Positions 49,001 through 59,519 of a DNA stretch of 64,000 nucleotides are shown here, in pieces. A program made the translations under genes and the position numbers. The DNA comes from Saccharina japonica. Taxonomy: Eukaryota; Sar; Phaeophyceae; Laminariales; Laminariaceae. The DNA lies in assembly GCA_008828725.1 (NCBI GenBank), contig MEHQ01000174.1, forward strand, positions 1,315,867-1,379,866, given 5' to 3'. Under the pieces are notes generated by a model. That model did not search any database and was not told where the DNA came from. It saw only the letters and a program-made list of their open reading frames with translations. Numbering within the stretch: the stretch's first letter is position 1; each line of letters begins with the position of its first letter.

Positions 49001-52000
49001 TACCAACTTCATCAAGCAGCTGGTCACCACCATCTCTAGCACATTAAATACCAGCTACGTATCTGGCGAGATCCTTGCCAAAATGTAAACACTGCTTTGC
49101 CGGCACTTGCTGATTCAACACAAACAGGGAGTTCGACAATTTCGTGTTGCATACCTGGTATATTTCTAGGGGAGTGGATATATATATTACCCCGCGAGAC
49201 GCGGCCCAATACGGGACAACACCAACCGGCACTTGCACTCTGCGAGTAACACGTCCCAGCCCAATACTACGGACTGACTGCGACGGCAGTTTTTCACCAC
49301 TTCTTCAGGTCTACATTTCCATCATCGACATCAGCTCACAACCATCTTCATTTAGTCGTGCATCTTCGTCTACTCTTCTACATACAGGTTCTACACTACA
49401 GGATCATCACGATTCTCAGCAGTAACACCACTTCCACATTCATGTCCAGCATATCTACACCGCAACAGCACGAAAACGAAGATCACCCTCATCACGAGCA
49501 GCAACGATTACTGCAGCTGTAGTGTACTGCTGTAGGTTTTCCTTCTCAGTGTCTCATATATCTTGCTTTTCGCCGGTGGAGTACTCGTATACTGTTTACA
49601 TAATATGTTGTTGGCTTTGCTGTGCGCATAGTATTTTCACACGAGTGTGTTTTGTGCAAGATCATACAAAACATGATGCACACTTTTTGTCGTAACGAGT
49701 ACACATTTGCTTGGTTGTCAGTTCGTACTTTAGCTTAACACATCTTTCCTTTGAGTATGTATCATATATACACATTTACGTTGCTTAATGTACTACAGTA
49801 CACACATTTCGGTATAGCGCTAGACATATATCTATACTAGGGAACAAAAGGCCCTCCCGCCCCCACGGCGGTAGGGCCAGATTGATGCATGTAGAATGTA
49901 TGAAGATGATGCAGGAGGTACAGCCGATACAGCGACAGGCACGCCATACAAAGTATACAACAGATCAGCTATTCATACTCGTACAATCAGCATCCATCTC
50001 GAGTAGCACCATACAGACGAAAACGCACACTTCAATGGCGGACGGTCTTATCAAGTGGTGCATGCGGACGTAATACTGCTGCGGTGGCTACTACAGTAAT
50101 ACAGTAATACTACTGCTGATTAACATATCGATGTCGACGCGATTGTGCTCTCGCGGAAGCTATCGTGTCGGGGGGTGTACGAGCGCTGTCTCGTGTACTC
50201 GTACCATACCTGTCCGTATAGAAGTCCTGGTATCTGGTACTATACCTCGTGGATCGTGTATGGGTGTATGACGTGCTTTGCTTCGGCGTACGATGCGCTG
50301 ACTGATACGATGTATCTCCTATCGATGCTACTCGTCCGTATCGTGGAAGCTGCTAATTTGAATCCATCGATAACGCGACAGAACCTGTACATTGTGGAAC
50401 CGTAACATGTTATCAATCGATTCGTCGAAACGTAACTACGGTACTCGTCGCACATACTGCTGTACGCTGTACAAGAGAGCACAGCTTCTACCACGGGAAC
50501 CAGCGTGGCATTACTCATGAAACTCCTGTTCTGGCAGCTTCTGGAGTCAACTTTTACGATAATCCCCGGTAGACCTCGGTCGACAAACCCAACGACCCCG
50601 CCATGAACTCTGAACGGATCACGCGGGTTAAGGGCTCCGACCCATCCTAGTGTCACAGTGCTCACACTTTGGTCGGTTTTATGTGGCGTGGGCCGGCCAG
50701 ACGTCTGGTAAAAACACGTTTGACCGCTGGTGTGTGAAAAACAGAAGACAAACACTCTTGATCCCTCTCCGGTGGCAAGCAAAATACCTTTTGAAGGTTT
50801 GGACGAACGCCGCAGGCAATCTCTCGACCCCTAGACTACGGATCGCAATGATACCTCCGAGGCCGTTATGTGTATTCACTGGCGTTGCCTGGTACAAAGC
50901 GGGTTAGTCATGGGTTTAGTCTATTTGTCATCAAACCTATGATAGAGCTCGACGGTGTGATACACCATCAGTATACTACCGCCAGTAACGTAGTATACGA
51001 TACATGTTGCCAATGCGCTTTTCTCTCCTTCCTAAAGCACCGATCGGCACACAATGTACTCGTACATACGTGGGACTAAGGGTATATTCGTGTCGTACAT
51101 ACCAGACAACACATGCGTCAAGTACTACGGTGGCGCTTCGTCTAATCAGCTCTATGGAATCCCTCTGATGGGAGCTTCGAAGGTTGCACGAGGAAGCCTA
51201 CAAAACGTGATTTTCGAGTGTGCGAGAGATATTTTGTTTTTTATACAAGTTGGTATTAAAGACAATTATAATTTGAAGTAAATATTGGGCATCACGCTCT
51301 CTCTATATATTTAATAGGTACGTTCAACGTATATTTTTCATTTTGTTCGATTTCTTAGTTGTCCTAGGTAGCGCAGCACAAGTAGAGCAGATACTTTCTC
51401 ACGCTTTCTTTGCTAGGATATAGCTCGCTGGTCAACACCATAGCACCACGAGAATACTTTGTTGTACGATTACGCCCACCGTAGTATATTGCCGTACTAT
51501 CTGTACCCGTAAACTTATTACCAGTAGGTACGTACGTACATGTACACAATTGAATAGTAAACCGTTTCACTGTACTGGACGAACGTCATCATTTTTCTAC
51601 TACCATTTCCTATTGCTCTAGGTACCATTTCTAGGCGTGCGATGGACACCGAGGAGACGGGTTGACGCTTATAATCTACGGTACGTATCGCTGGCATTCA
51701 CACCACGGTTAATTTCCCTCTTTGACTTCGCTTATGCCAGGTACTACTGGTAGAATCCATACGAGTACGTTCTCACGTCTATACTGGACACTGGGCACAC
51801 GCCCCAGTTTTATCAAATGTCTCTTGGAGTATCCAATGTCGATTGCGGGACACTTGAGTGTTCATACGTACTGGTACATAGTAGGGCAACGTTATTTTTG
51901 TCCGGGCATACACCCACCGACTTTCTATGTTTCTGCAAGTTTACGTACTATTAGCTCTATTATTATAGTATTCAATTGAGGTGGCGCGTTGCATGTACAG

Positions 52001-53262
52001 CACATAATTATGTTAATTTTCACTGTTTATTATAACTCAGTGGTCATGCACAACCAAGATAAGCTTGTCTGGCATGAGCACAACCATATTGCCGCCGTTA
52101 TCACACGGGACTCAATATGAAGTGAACTTTGTGTTTACTGTTTTCCATTTTGCGGGTGCCATCGCGCAGGACTGAATAAGTTGTACCGTTCTTTCATATT
52201 AGTTTTTTGAGTATCAGGTTTCTACAACGTAAAGCGTTACTCTAGCTACTGACTTCCATCACGGGGGCGTGTTACCATATTGACGTTGATATTTGTACGT
52301 ATATATTGTGATGTACAGTCACTACGCACCGATACGAGTACATGAATATCTTAGTCTAGATACTCGGGTAAATACGATATGCGGATAGATTACGAGTTTG
52401 TCATACTGACAGTACGCTCTATTGTATGTCCAAAGCACCCCCATCAGGTACGATGCTGAGAATGTTGCTTGAACGTTACTATGTCGTTGTAGATAACATT
52501 GGAGGGAACAGTACGGACTACGGTAGAGTATACCTATCCGGAGCATGGGCATTGTATTGAGATGATCAGGTTCAGGCATCGTCACCCTCGATCACTCTAC
52601 TCTATTCCACTCCTCTACATGTTTCTACTCTCTTGTTCTCTTGTTCTCTTGTTCTCGTTTTCTCTTGATCTCAAATCAGTATTATTTTCACTATGGCCGC
52701 CTAAGCGCCTTTTCAAACCATGACTTTTATTTTTCACAAGTGATCTCCACAGATACTTCGGCACCACCTCTGCCACCTCTCTTGACAGCGACAGAGCCTC
52801 GGCACATGGTAATTATTTCTGTACTTGGCATATTTGATGGGTCACTCACAGATGGGTCTTGAGTGATCGTATAGGTCGTAGAAGATGTCAATACAGGGTA
52901 GGAGATGATGTCGTCACCTGATAAGAATGACCTGACGTTTTTGCCGATTGTCTTGGCACCATTCCATATGCGACACATGCATGTACAGCAAAGAAGGCAG
53001 ACGACGCGGTTTTGGTGACTGGAAGTGCAAACTGACAACACAACAGCGTTCGCATAGCTCTTGGAAACCTCTTCGTGAACATTGTGAAGAGTGGTTAGCG
53101 CAAATATCGCCATATGTCTGCAAGCTCTCAGCACTCACCAGATCCGTCTGGGGGATCGAGACTTCGGGTGTAAGTTGATCATCCGGGCTTACAAACCGGG
53201 TGTAGGGCACCCCTAACACATCCTGAACGTGTATCCCTCCCAAGAATAAAGAGACGGACGAA
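46088..53262 (-). CDS. Putative membrane protein gene P2, last four exons
   Basis: Predicted exons on the minus strand: 53262-53139 (124 nt), 52951-52850 (102 nt), 46673-46484 (190 nt) and 46332-46088 (245 nt with stop). Introns are 187, 6176 and 151 bp. The large one holds an LTR element of 5773 bp plus a 5-bp target copy, leaving 398 bp against 383 bp in P1. The protein has an ectodomain (LFLGGIHVQDV, SIPQTDL, SLTELSEENPID), IGGFW, the hydrophobic segment EILLLIWGLFFIYQH, then a tail rich in basic and acidic residues ending EESTV. It matches P1 strongly around the membrane segment, while the tails diverge except for ESTV. It looks intact, but whether the large intron is still spliced is unknown. 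Upstream exons probably include 58845-58747. Confidence 0.7.
47043..47047. other. Target-site duplication GTACT, left
   Basis: GTACT directly precedes the 5' LTR (TGTTA at 47048) and recurs at 52821-52825 after the 3' LTR. A 5-bp duplication is standard for LTR retrotransposons. The match may extend to TGTACT. Confidence 0.75.
47048..47605 (+). repeat. 5' LTR (558 bp)
   Basis: Begins TGTTAGCATGTATACG and ends CATTATTTCA, so it has TG and CA ends. Contains AGTACGGACTACGGTAGAG, shared by all three LTRs, and a C/T-rich stretch around 47370-47450. Confidence 0.85.
47606..47620 (+). other. Primer-binding site of LTR element copy 2
   Basis: GGTTATGAATCTCG follows the 5' LTR directly. It differs by two bases from the copy 1 site GGTTATGAGCCTCG, which is complementary to a tRNA-Met-like anticodon arm (CTCATAACC). 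Confidence 0.55.
47806..47890 (+). other. Conserved open frame after the primer site
   Basis: The plus-strand peptide reads RQGFYKEDCF and TREAGGETAVTHSR, ending at a stop. Copy 1 (minus, about 11515-11434) keeps RQGYYKEYCF and TREAGNETAVTHSR and its own stop. Retention of one frame across two diverged copies hints at a short coding region or exon. No domain recognised. Confidence 0.35.
48939..49088 (+). other. Exon-like segment inside the LTR element
   Basis: After an acceptor-like CTTCAG, a 50-codon frame includes FGDDS, TRVQLNNTTTNF and TSYVSGEI and ends at TAA. Copy 1 has the same frame after CTTCCAG (minus, about 10350-10210), with IGDDN, TRVQLNSTTT and TSYVFGDI. Substitutions are mostly conservative. 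It could be a captured host exon or part of a minimal element protein. Confidence 0.35.
52270..52820 (+). repeat. 3' LTR (551 bp)
   Basis: Begins TGTTACCATATTGACG and ends ATTATTTCT directly before GTACT. The expected final CA reads CT, probably a point change. Contains the same AGTACGGACTACGGTAGAG as the 5' LTR. Confidence 0.8.
52821..52825. other. Target-site duplication GTACT, right
   Basis: Second copy of the 5-bp target, inside the intron that starts at 52849 on the minus strand. Confidence 0.75.
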
Positions 53263-53557
53263 CTGTTTGACAACCGAAACCGAGGGCAAAAACAAACAAA
53301 AACAAGTACAGCGGGTAAGCTCAAGATGAATAATGTCCTATGGTAGATAAAATGCAACCATAAACGAACTAATATATTGTGGACTAGCCCTGATATCCGC
53401 CGGCTTCCCTGCCTTTGTCACAACACGAAATTCGAAACCCTATTCCGATAACTATTCGATCAAGCACACTATGCAATTTTCGGATGTCCGACCAGAGTTG
53501 TTTTCACCGGATAGGCCCCGATCAACACATTTTAGTTTGATATAACCACCCATGTAC

Positions 53558-53764
53558 CTACATGTTCTGATTTCTGCAGCGCCTGTTGCTCACCTGTAGT
53601 CGAGGCTTGTCTCGTTGTCTGAGACCCAGTTCATCTGCGCTCCGCACATTGGGGGCAACAAAAAGTTTAGGCCCACTCAGGGTTGCACGTAAACAACTTG
53701 ACACCCCACTACCCATTTCCGATACCCAGACAGCGGGAGGGTATACTAAAACTAAGTTAAACAA
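53558..53764 (-). CDS. Possible upstream exon of gene P2
   Basis: Minus-strand frame with MGSGVSSCLRATLSG and KLFVAPNVRSADELG, ending at a donor-like CTACAG|GTGAGC near 53577. Its phase does not clearly fit the phase-2 intron before 53262, and no clear left-arm partner was found. This is a weak candidate. Confidence 0.2.
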   Translation of the reverse strand: MFNLVLVYPPAVWVSEMGSGVSSCLRATLSGPKLFVAPNVRSADELGLRQRDKPRLQVSNRRCRNQNM

Positions 53765-54959
53765 ACATTATAAAATCCTGATGGCGAGTTCGCCCGGACC
53801 TCTCACCCCACGGGTTTATTTTCCACAACTATTATGTTTAGAGTGTGGGGTCATTTTGACGTGTTGTTTTGCACCTGTGTTCCACTGCACGCTTTCACAT
53901 CACGTCAGAAGAAAATTGCTGGGTGAGATTATCTTGCAGTCTCCTGAAATTATATTTCGTTAGAGACGACCGACGTCGAAACCTACAGTGACACGACGGG
54001 GGTTAGAATTCACGAAAATAGACGACAGTGGTGCTGTTTCCCTCGTGAAAAACCGTTTAAAGGCAGACACCGCATCTACGCGTGGCGGGTGCTGTTTGCG
54101 GCCACCGTCGGTGAGAAGGGTTGTGGCTCCACTTTAGACCAGTCAGAGGTTGCGAACATGATTAATGAGTTTGCGCGTCTTTGCGCGTGCGATATTGGTC
54201 ATGATTTGATCCGCGTCGTGCATTGAAGGTACAGGGGTAACCATTGGAGAAGGAATATTTTTCCAAGCGAAATTCGTTTGGCTTCTTTTTGTTTCGTAAA
54301 ATCACGAAAATGCTGGACAGTCCAGACTGAAGATGCGTATATACACAATGGCCCCTTTGCACCACCGATCGCTTTGACGAAAGAGAAGGCCTGTACGGGA
54401 ACACAAGTACATGAAGCTCCCCTCAATTCAACCCCGGTGTGGTTTGAGCCCTCGTGGCGGTGGCACCGCCCTCCGATCTGCAGGCAAAGTGTGTCTCTAC
54501 GATCTGAACAAAACACTGCGAGTAGGTGGTCCAGCTGTGTGCACGAGGAAAACTAATAGGGCCAGAGGCAGGCCGAAACCGCCCAAGACGTATAGCAACA
54601 CCGTACCGTGGACAATGTTTTGGTTTAACCCTTGCAGCGTGCGGTGTGTGCGCTCATCTTGGCCTAACCTAGATAAAACAATAAATCACACAGCTGAACG
54701 AACGTACATTCGGCGCACGGACAAATGCAGCACAGCAAATATATTTACCTCGGGCAAGGACCCATATACCTACAAGTAGCTGGCAAAAGCACGTAGGGGC
54801 AATTGGGGGAAGCCCGAAGGTATATACTTCGTACATATCAAAAACAAAAAATACAAAACAGCAGCTGTAAGATTGGTGATTCCGCCGAAACTCATATTTG
54901 CAAGTTGAGTGTGATGTATAGATGTACCGCGGTAAGTACACCCGCAGTGGTTCGGAAAC

Positions 54960-55281
54960 ACGTTATCCACCGACAAAAGGATACATAGTACACTACGACC
55001 AGGGTCGAGTCGTGCGGTGCGTATCAAGGGACACGCCTAAACCACACGAAATCCATAGCACCAGTGCGAAACGCGCACCGATGTCAGGGTTAGGAGTAGA
55101 CTCATAGTGAACTAGAAACATGCTATCAATCGACGAGAACAATACGTGATATGCTACACCCAGGGTCAAGTTGTGTGATGCATATGACAATAATACGCCT
55201 AAATCACACGAAACCGATAGCAGTGCCAAGCGCGCACCGACATCAGGGTCAGGAGGTACCAAGCGAGACCATAACGTCGCA
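54960..55281. repeat. Tandem duplication of about 161 bp
   Basis: CAGGGTCGAGTCGTG at 55000 recurs as CAGGGTCAAGTTGTG at 55161. CACACGAAATCCATAGCA and GCGCACCGATGTCAGGG recur at the same spacing. The copies are moderately diverged. A minus-strand frame repeats the peptide DVGARLALL / DIGARFALV as a consequence. Confidence 0.75.
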
Positions 55282-55823
55282 GTGTGCAATGACGATATAT
55301 GGACACGTCGACTGGAGAGAAAGGTCACGCAGAGGTATTACAGCCGCTCGTATGTCGTGGTCGCAACAGGCCATCGCTAACGAACTTCAATCGCCTTAAA
55401 CGTACAACGGCGTTAAACATGTATGTCCAGCATGATGGGTTACTTGGTGGAGTTGACCAGAAGAGTAACACACGAGACATAATTGGCACTTGGCGGCGGT
55501 CAGAAACAACCCCAGTCCCGGGAGTACACACAGGGGTGGTATTCAGGACAAATAGCGGAACTAAGAAACAATAAGCGAAGGGTCCCCACCGTTGGCGTGG
55601 CAAAGCCCGAGGATCGACTGGAAAGGAGGGGTAGCCGAGACGTTGCTCGCGTCGCTTGTCGAGATGTGTTTGCCAGAGTACACACCCAGACGGTGTGCAG
55701 AGGGCGAAACGCCGGAGCAATATGCCGCCCGTTCACCGTAGGCGCCAAAAGGAACGTCGACTGCTCACCGTACACACAAACAGAGGAGAACCAGGGGTTA
55801 CCTCCTCACCATGTCTGTAGACA

Positions 55824-56620
55824 TGTTCGGATCGGAGAAGGGCGCTATGCTCCGCCAAGTTGCGAGATACACTGGCATACATAAGGAATGCGCAGTGCAG
55901 ACAGGCCGATCGCACCGAGGGGTGAAACGGCTGACGAAAGGGTGTTATAACTCGGTTGAGGCGCTAGTTAGACCGGCTTCGCAGGCCACCCACCGTATCC
56001 GCCGAACGGAAAGTGGGAGGGTCGGGCAGGGGGAGACACACGCAACCGAAGGAATATCAAGAGTCACCTCGCCCGTTTGTAACTAGATGCATTGGGGGAA
56101 GACCAGGGCGTTATGCCCGGCTAAGGGGCCAGAGACACATATACACATAAGGAATGTGCAGTTCTGACAGGCTAATCACATCGAGGGGTGAAAGTGGTCA
56201 CGTATGGGCGTCAGCACTCCATCACGACCATACATACACCCATCACCCAGGTCACCTACCGTACCCGCCGAAATCCACGTGGGGCGGTTGGGCAGCGGGG
56301 GATACACGCAATCAGATGTTAATCGAGGGCTAACTTATCCGTCTGAAAATTTACGTTCGGATCAAGGCAGGACATTTTGCCTGGTTAAGTCGCCAGAGAC
56401 ACTGCCTCACATACAAGATGTGCATGGAGTCAGGGTGATCGCACCGAGGGGCGAAATGTCTTACGTATGGGCGGCAGCACTCGATCGGCGGTCTTACTTC
56501 GACAGCAATTACTATCATAAGTATATAATTAACAAAGCCACGGCAGACGAGAACCATCACAGGAACCTTCGGGGGGGCACGAGATCCAATAACGGCCAGT
56601 CTCGAAGGATGCCTTAGCCA
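55824..56620. repeat. Three tandem copies of about 265 bp
   Basis: Starts near 55824 (GTTCGGATCGGAG), 56090 and 56354 (GTTCGGATCAAGG). Shared phrases are ACATAAGGAATGTGCAG, CGCACCGAGGGG, TACCGTACCCGCCGAA and GATACACGCAATC. The copies are quite diverged. The array lies in the presumed intron zone of the right-arm gene and is absent from the left arm. Confidence 0.7.
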
Positions 56621-56759
56621 ATACCTGGTATAAAACAACAACAGCTGCCCCACGATAGGAAGGGGCCTCAGGAGCACAGGGCTGGGTCGAACGTGGTCTG
56701 GCCATATGTAAAATGGGGCTATTGAGGATGACGCAAATACTCACACGGAACAAATCAAC

Positions 56760-58190
56760 AAATTAGCTAATCAACTTTTCTATGCTGTTGTAGAGCCGCT
56801 GGCTCCACTTATACTGGAGCGTGCAGGTACGGGTAGCCTCAGGCGCAAAGTAAGATAACGAGATATATAGAACAGTACCTGGCGCCAGACCAACAAGGCT
56901 GATATCTGATCTGCTGGTCCGGAGGAGACCAGCTAGGAGTGGGGAATCGAAATACCAGGGGAATATGCCGAGATGAGCGGGGCGTATCTTGGCGTGAGTG
57001 ATGGTGGTGGTACCGGCAATCGTAGGGTGGCATTGATGCAGCAGTACACATCGTCGCCGAGCGACGACCTACGTTCCTCGCGAACAGGGTAGATGCGTAA
57101 ATACATGCGAAACGGAGCTGTAGACTCAACGAAAAAACGCCGACTAGACAAGCTCAGACTGGAGACAATAGTACAAAGAAGAACCGACCGAATACCTCGC
57201 GTTAAGAGTGAGAAGGATCTCGAACGTGGAGAAGTCTGAATGGTCTTGGACCATTGGGATAACTCGGTCGTCGAAACTTCCAACAGTGTACCCAAAATGA
57301 CGGCCGTACGACGAAGCGACGAGCACGCACGTAGTATACGACAGTTCCAAACTCCCAATATGTCGGAGTGCGGGGCCTTCAGCGACGCGGGGAGTCAACG
57401 GAATCTCTCTCCCGTCAGGTGTGAAGAATCATCCAAAACATCGGAGAACAACTACCGACATTCGAAATAACTTGCCACAAACGTTTAGTACACGTAACAC
57501 TCTCGATCAGGTGCTAGAATAACGAGACGAAGTTTGGGGTTTTGGTAGCAGAGACTTTTCAGAATGCATACTCAACGTAATGGTTCGCATCTTATCATAC
57601 AGTGCCGATAGATCTACACGTCAAGTATGAGTTAGCCAAAATACAGCCTTGGTTGTCGATGGTCGGTCTAGATGGGATGGGTTCGGATATCGAGCTCCAT
57701 CCCCACGACACGCTCTACGAGTGAGTGCGTTCTCGTTGAACTACTATCGAACGTTTTCAAAGCATCGTCCCTGCGTCCCGGTTTATATTAGACCCAACGT
57801 TTAGATATTTCGCTGTCGACATTTCAACAGAAGACACGAGGTGGATAGGTCGCCGCACAAGCCTGCATCGGGCTATAGTACGGGGTTAGTCCCTGCAGCT
57901 ACCATTCATACTACAATTGGGCAATGCGGCACATTTTTGTGCTTTCCAAAGCTCGTGTGAAATGTGGGGGCCGGGATTTAAAGCGATGAAACAAACGAGC
58001 AACAAATATCAACGATAAGGAAGAAACGTAGATTCCAAAGATTAGTGTGCGATTTCAACATACTTCGGCGTCAAGTGAGAAGAGCGGACTATAGCAGAGA
58101 TTAGGCGGAATAAAGTAGTTGGTGCAGGCGGGTCACCAACGGAGTGGAGATGTTCATGCGAAACTAGATTGCGAGGGGGAACTGCACGTA
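56760..58190. other. No confident gene
   Basis: Two small plus-strand ATG frames, 57106-57240 (44 codons, basic: STKKRRLDKLRLE) and 57240-57470 (76 codons), have protein-like composition and could be exons or a small gene. Minus-strand frames overlap them. The rest shows nothing. Confidence 0.2.
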
Positions 58191-58746
58191 ACGCAGTCAA
58201 ACACACGCACGTAGATAACAGTCGCCAAACCGGACACTGATGCCAGTGCGCGGGAGGCGCGGCGAGGGTACGGCCACCGCAGTAGTGATTCCCGCGACGT
58301 TTGGCGCCGTGGCCGCGATTGGTTTGTACTTACCGGAACAAAGCCAGTGGCGAGCAACCCCTGACGGTTGTGAAACTCCCAATACTACAGTAGAGACTCA
58401 GCATACCCGCGAAACAGTATCTGGATATGTACTGTAGAGCCTGTCCAGTAGTTCGACACACACAACAACGCAATTGTCCATCTACGGCGTACTCAGCGAG
58501 TTCATACGAGGCAGGTCCACGCTGCGTAGGTGTATTCCAGCGAGCACCAGACGGCTACGTGGCGCAAAATGGTACGTCGATGATACTCTAGATTGTCAAC
58601 TGCGACATCAACAGCATACTCGTCTACCAGGTATATACCTTTTAAATACAGCGCATATATATGAACATATACATCGGGGTGCTTCTTGCTGTAATGGCTG
58701 AGACTGACAGACATAGTCCGTTTCTGGGTGTGGTTTGTCGTCTCAC

Positions 58747-58845
58747 CGCTACTTGCACATACGGAGTCTGGGAACCTTCAGGACACACGGCAGCAAAGGC
58801 TTCTGTCTCCACCTGTCCCATGTCGAACGTGACGCAGCCAGAAGA
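58747..58845 (-). CDS. Exon shared with the inverted paralogue (right copy)
   Basis: 99 nt on the minus strand, from acceptor CTCTACCAG to donor GCG|GTGAGACG, phase 0. The peptide contains CVTFDMGQVETEAF and SQTPYVQVA. It is one codon shorter than the left copy at 34432-34533. Upstream similarity continues to about 59.05 kb and then stops, so gene P2 may lack the further 5' exons seen at 33.2-33.6 kb on the left. Confidence 0.55.
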
Positions 58846-59310
58846 CTGGTAGAGAGCGGGCGGGGGCGGGCGCACATAATATTACATCGTATTAGTGCAG
58901 CCCCCGGTATCCGGTTATGCATTGTGTGCAGTTGAGGGGTTATGCAGGTGTATGCACAACGTCATCGCAAGTATATCAGTGCCTTGTTCGCTGGGTCGCT
59001 CTCCTACTGGTCCACGTGTGGCCAACCTCAGAGGTTGTATAATTGAACTTCAGAGCAGTAGCGTTGAATGATCGCACGCACCATTCGGTGGAGTATCGTT
59101 ACAGTATAACTTTCATATTTGTCTTCGGACAATGGGCAGTATGCGCTTAAACATCGAGCATTCATAAACACCAACATACACCATACATATGAACACGAAA
59201 ACAAATAACCATCGAATATATGTTATTCCGATGGACGCTTGAAACAGCGTATTGATTCAACCTCGGGCGCATGACGGGCCCTACACAGGCGGACAGGGTC
59301 GAGGTGCTGG

Positions 59311-59516
59311 AGCGCTCCTCACGTAGACATAAACCATGTAGTTAGGTGCATATATATTATCGGACCTCCTAGGTGGACTTCGAAGCGGAGGCGAAGCGAA
59401 GTAAGCAACCAAGGTACCCAGCAAGCACGAGACCACACAGATGGAGAAAGCCTCATCATTTTTATGAACTCCTTAATATATGTAACCGTCATCGTGCCTG
59501 TGGTATATGTTGCAAG
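59311..59516. repeat. 206-bp direct repeat, copy 1
   Basis: Matches 63703-63908 with no net length change. Both begin AGCGCTCCTCA and contain TGGACTTCGAAGCGGAGGCG or a one-base variant, GGTACCCAGCAAGCAC and CAGATGGAGAAAGCCTC. A plus-strand frame (EAEAKRSKQ, YPASTR, HRWRKPH, CGICC) is open in both copies. Confidence 0.85.
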
Positions 59517-59519
59517 CAC

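Larger units (their letters stand above)
47048..52820 (+). mobile_element. Complete non-autonomous LTR retrotransposon, copy 2
   Basis: 5773 bp: 5' LTR 47048-47605, primer-binding site, 4.66 kb of internal DNA, then 3' LTR 52270-52820, with GTACT on both sides. It sits antisense in an intron of gene P2. The internal region carries no recognisable gag or pol domain, so it should depend on another element for mobility, like LARD or TRIM elements. A purine-rich CACGGGGGCG precedes the 3' LTR and may serve as polypurine tract. The LTRs differ at perhaps one base in five by eye, implying an old insertion. Copy 1 at 8.6-12.3 kb belongs to the same family. Confidence 0.85.
44040..59050 (-). repeat. 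Right arm of the inverted duplication
   Basis: Minus-strand counterpart of 34200-42690. After subtracting the 5.78-kb retroelement insertion, the arm is about 9.2 kb, close to the left arm. Matched points (40689 with 46088; 40245 with 46484; 42661 with 44084) all place the symmetry centre near 43370, which is what a single inverted duplication predicts. The 59-kb end is set by loss of similarity before the 206-bp repeat at 59311. Confidence 0.75.

Noticed and set aside
53139-53357. A hydrophobic N-terminal peptide (LFILSLPAVLVFVCF) that looks like a signal peptide of gene P2
   Set aside because: It is translated from a T-rich tract ending CAAACAG, best read as a polypyrimidine tract and 3' splice site. 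The paralogue has the acceptor at the same place and a stop codon in that frame just before it.
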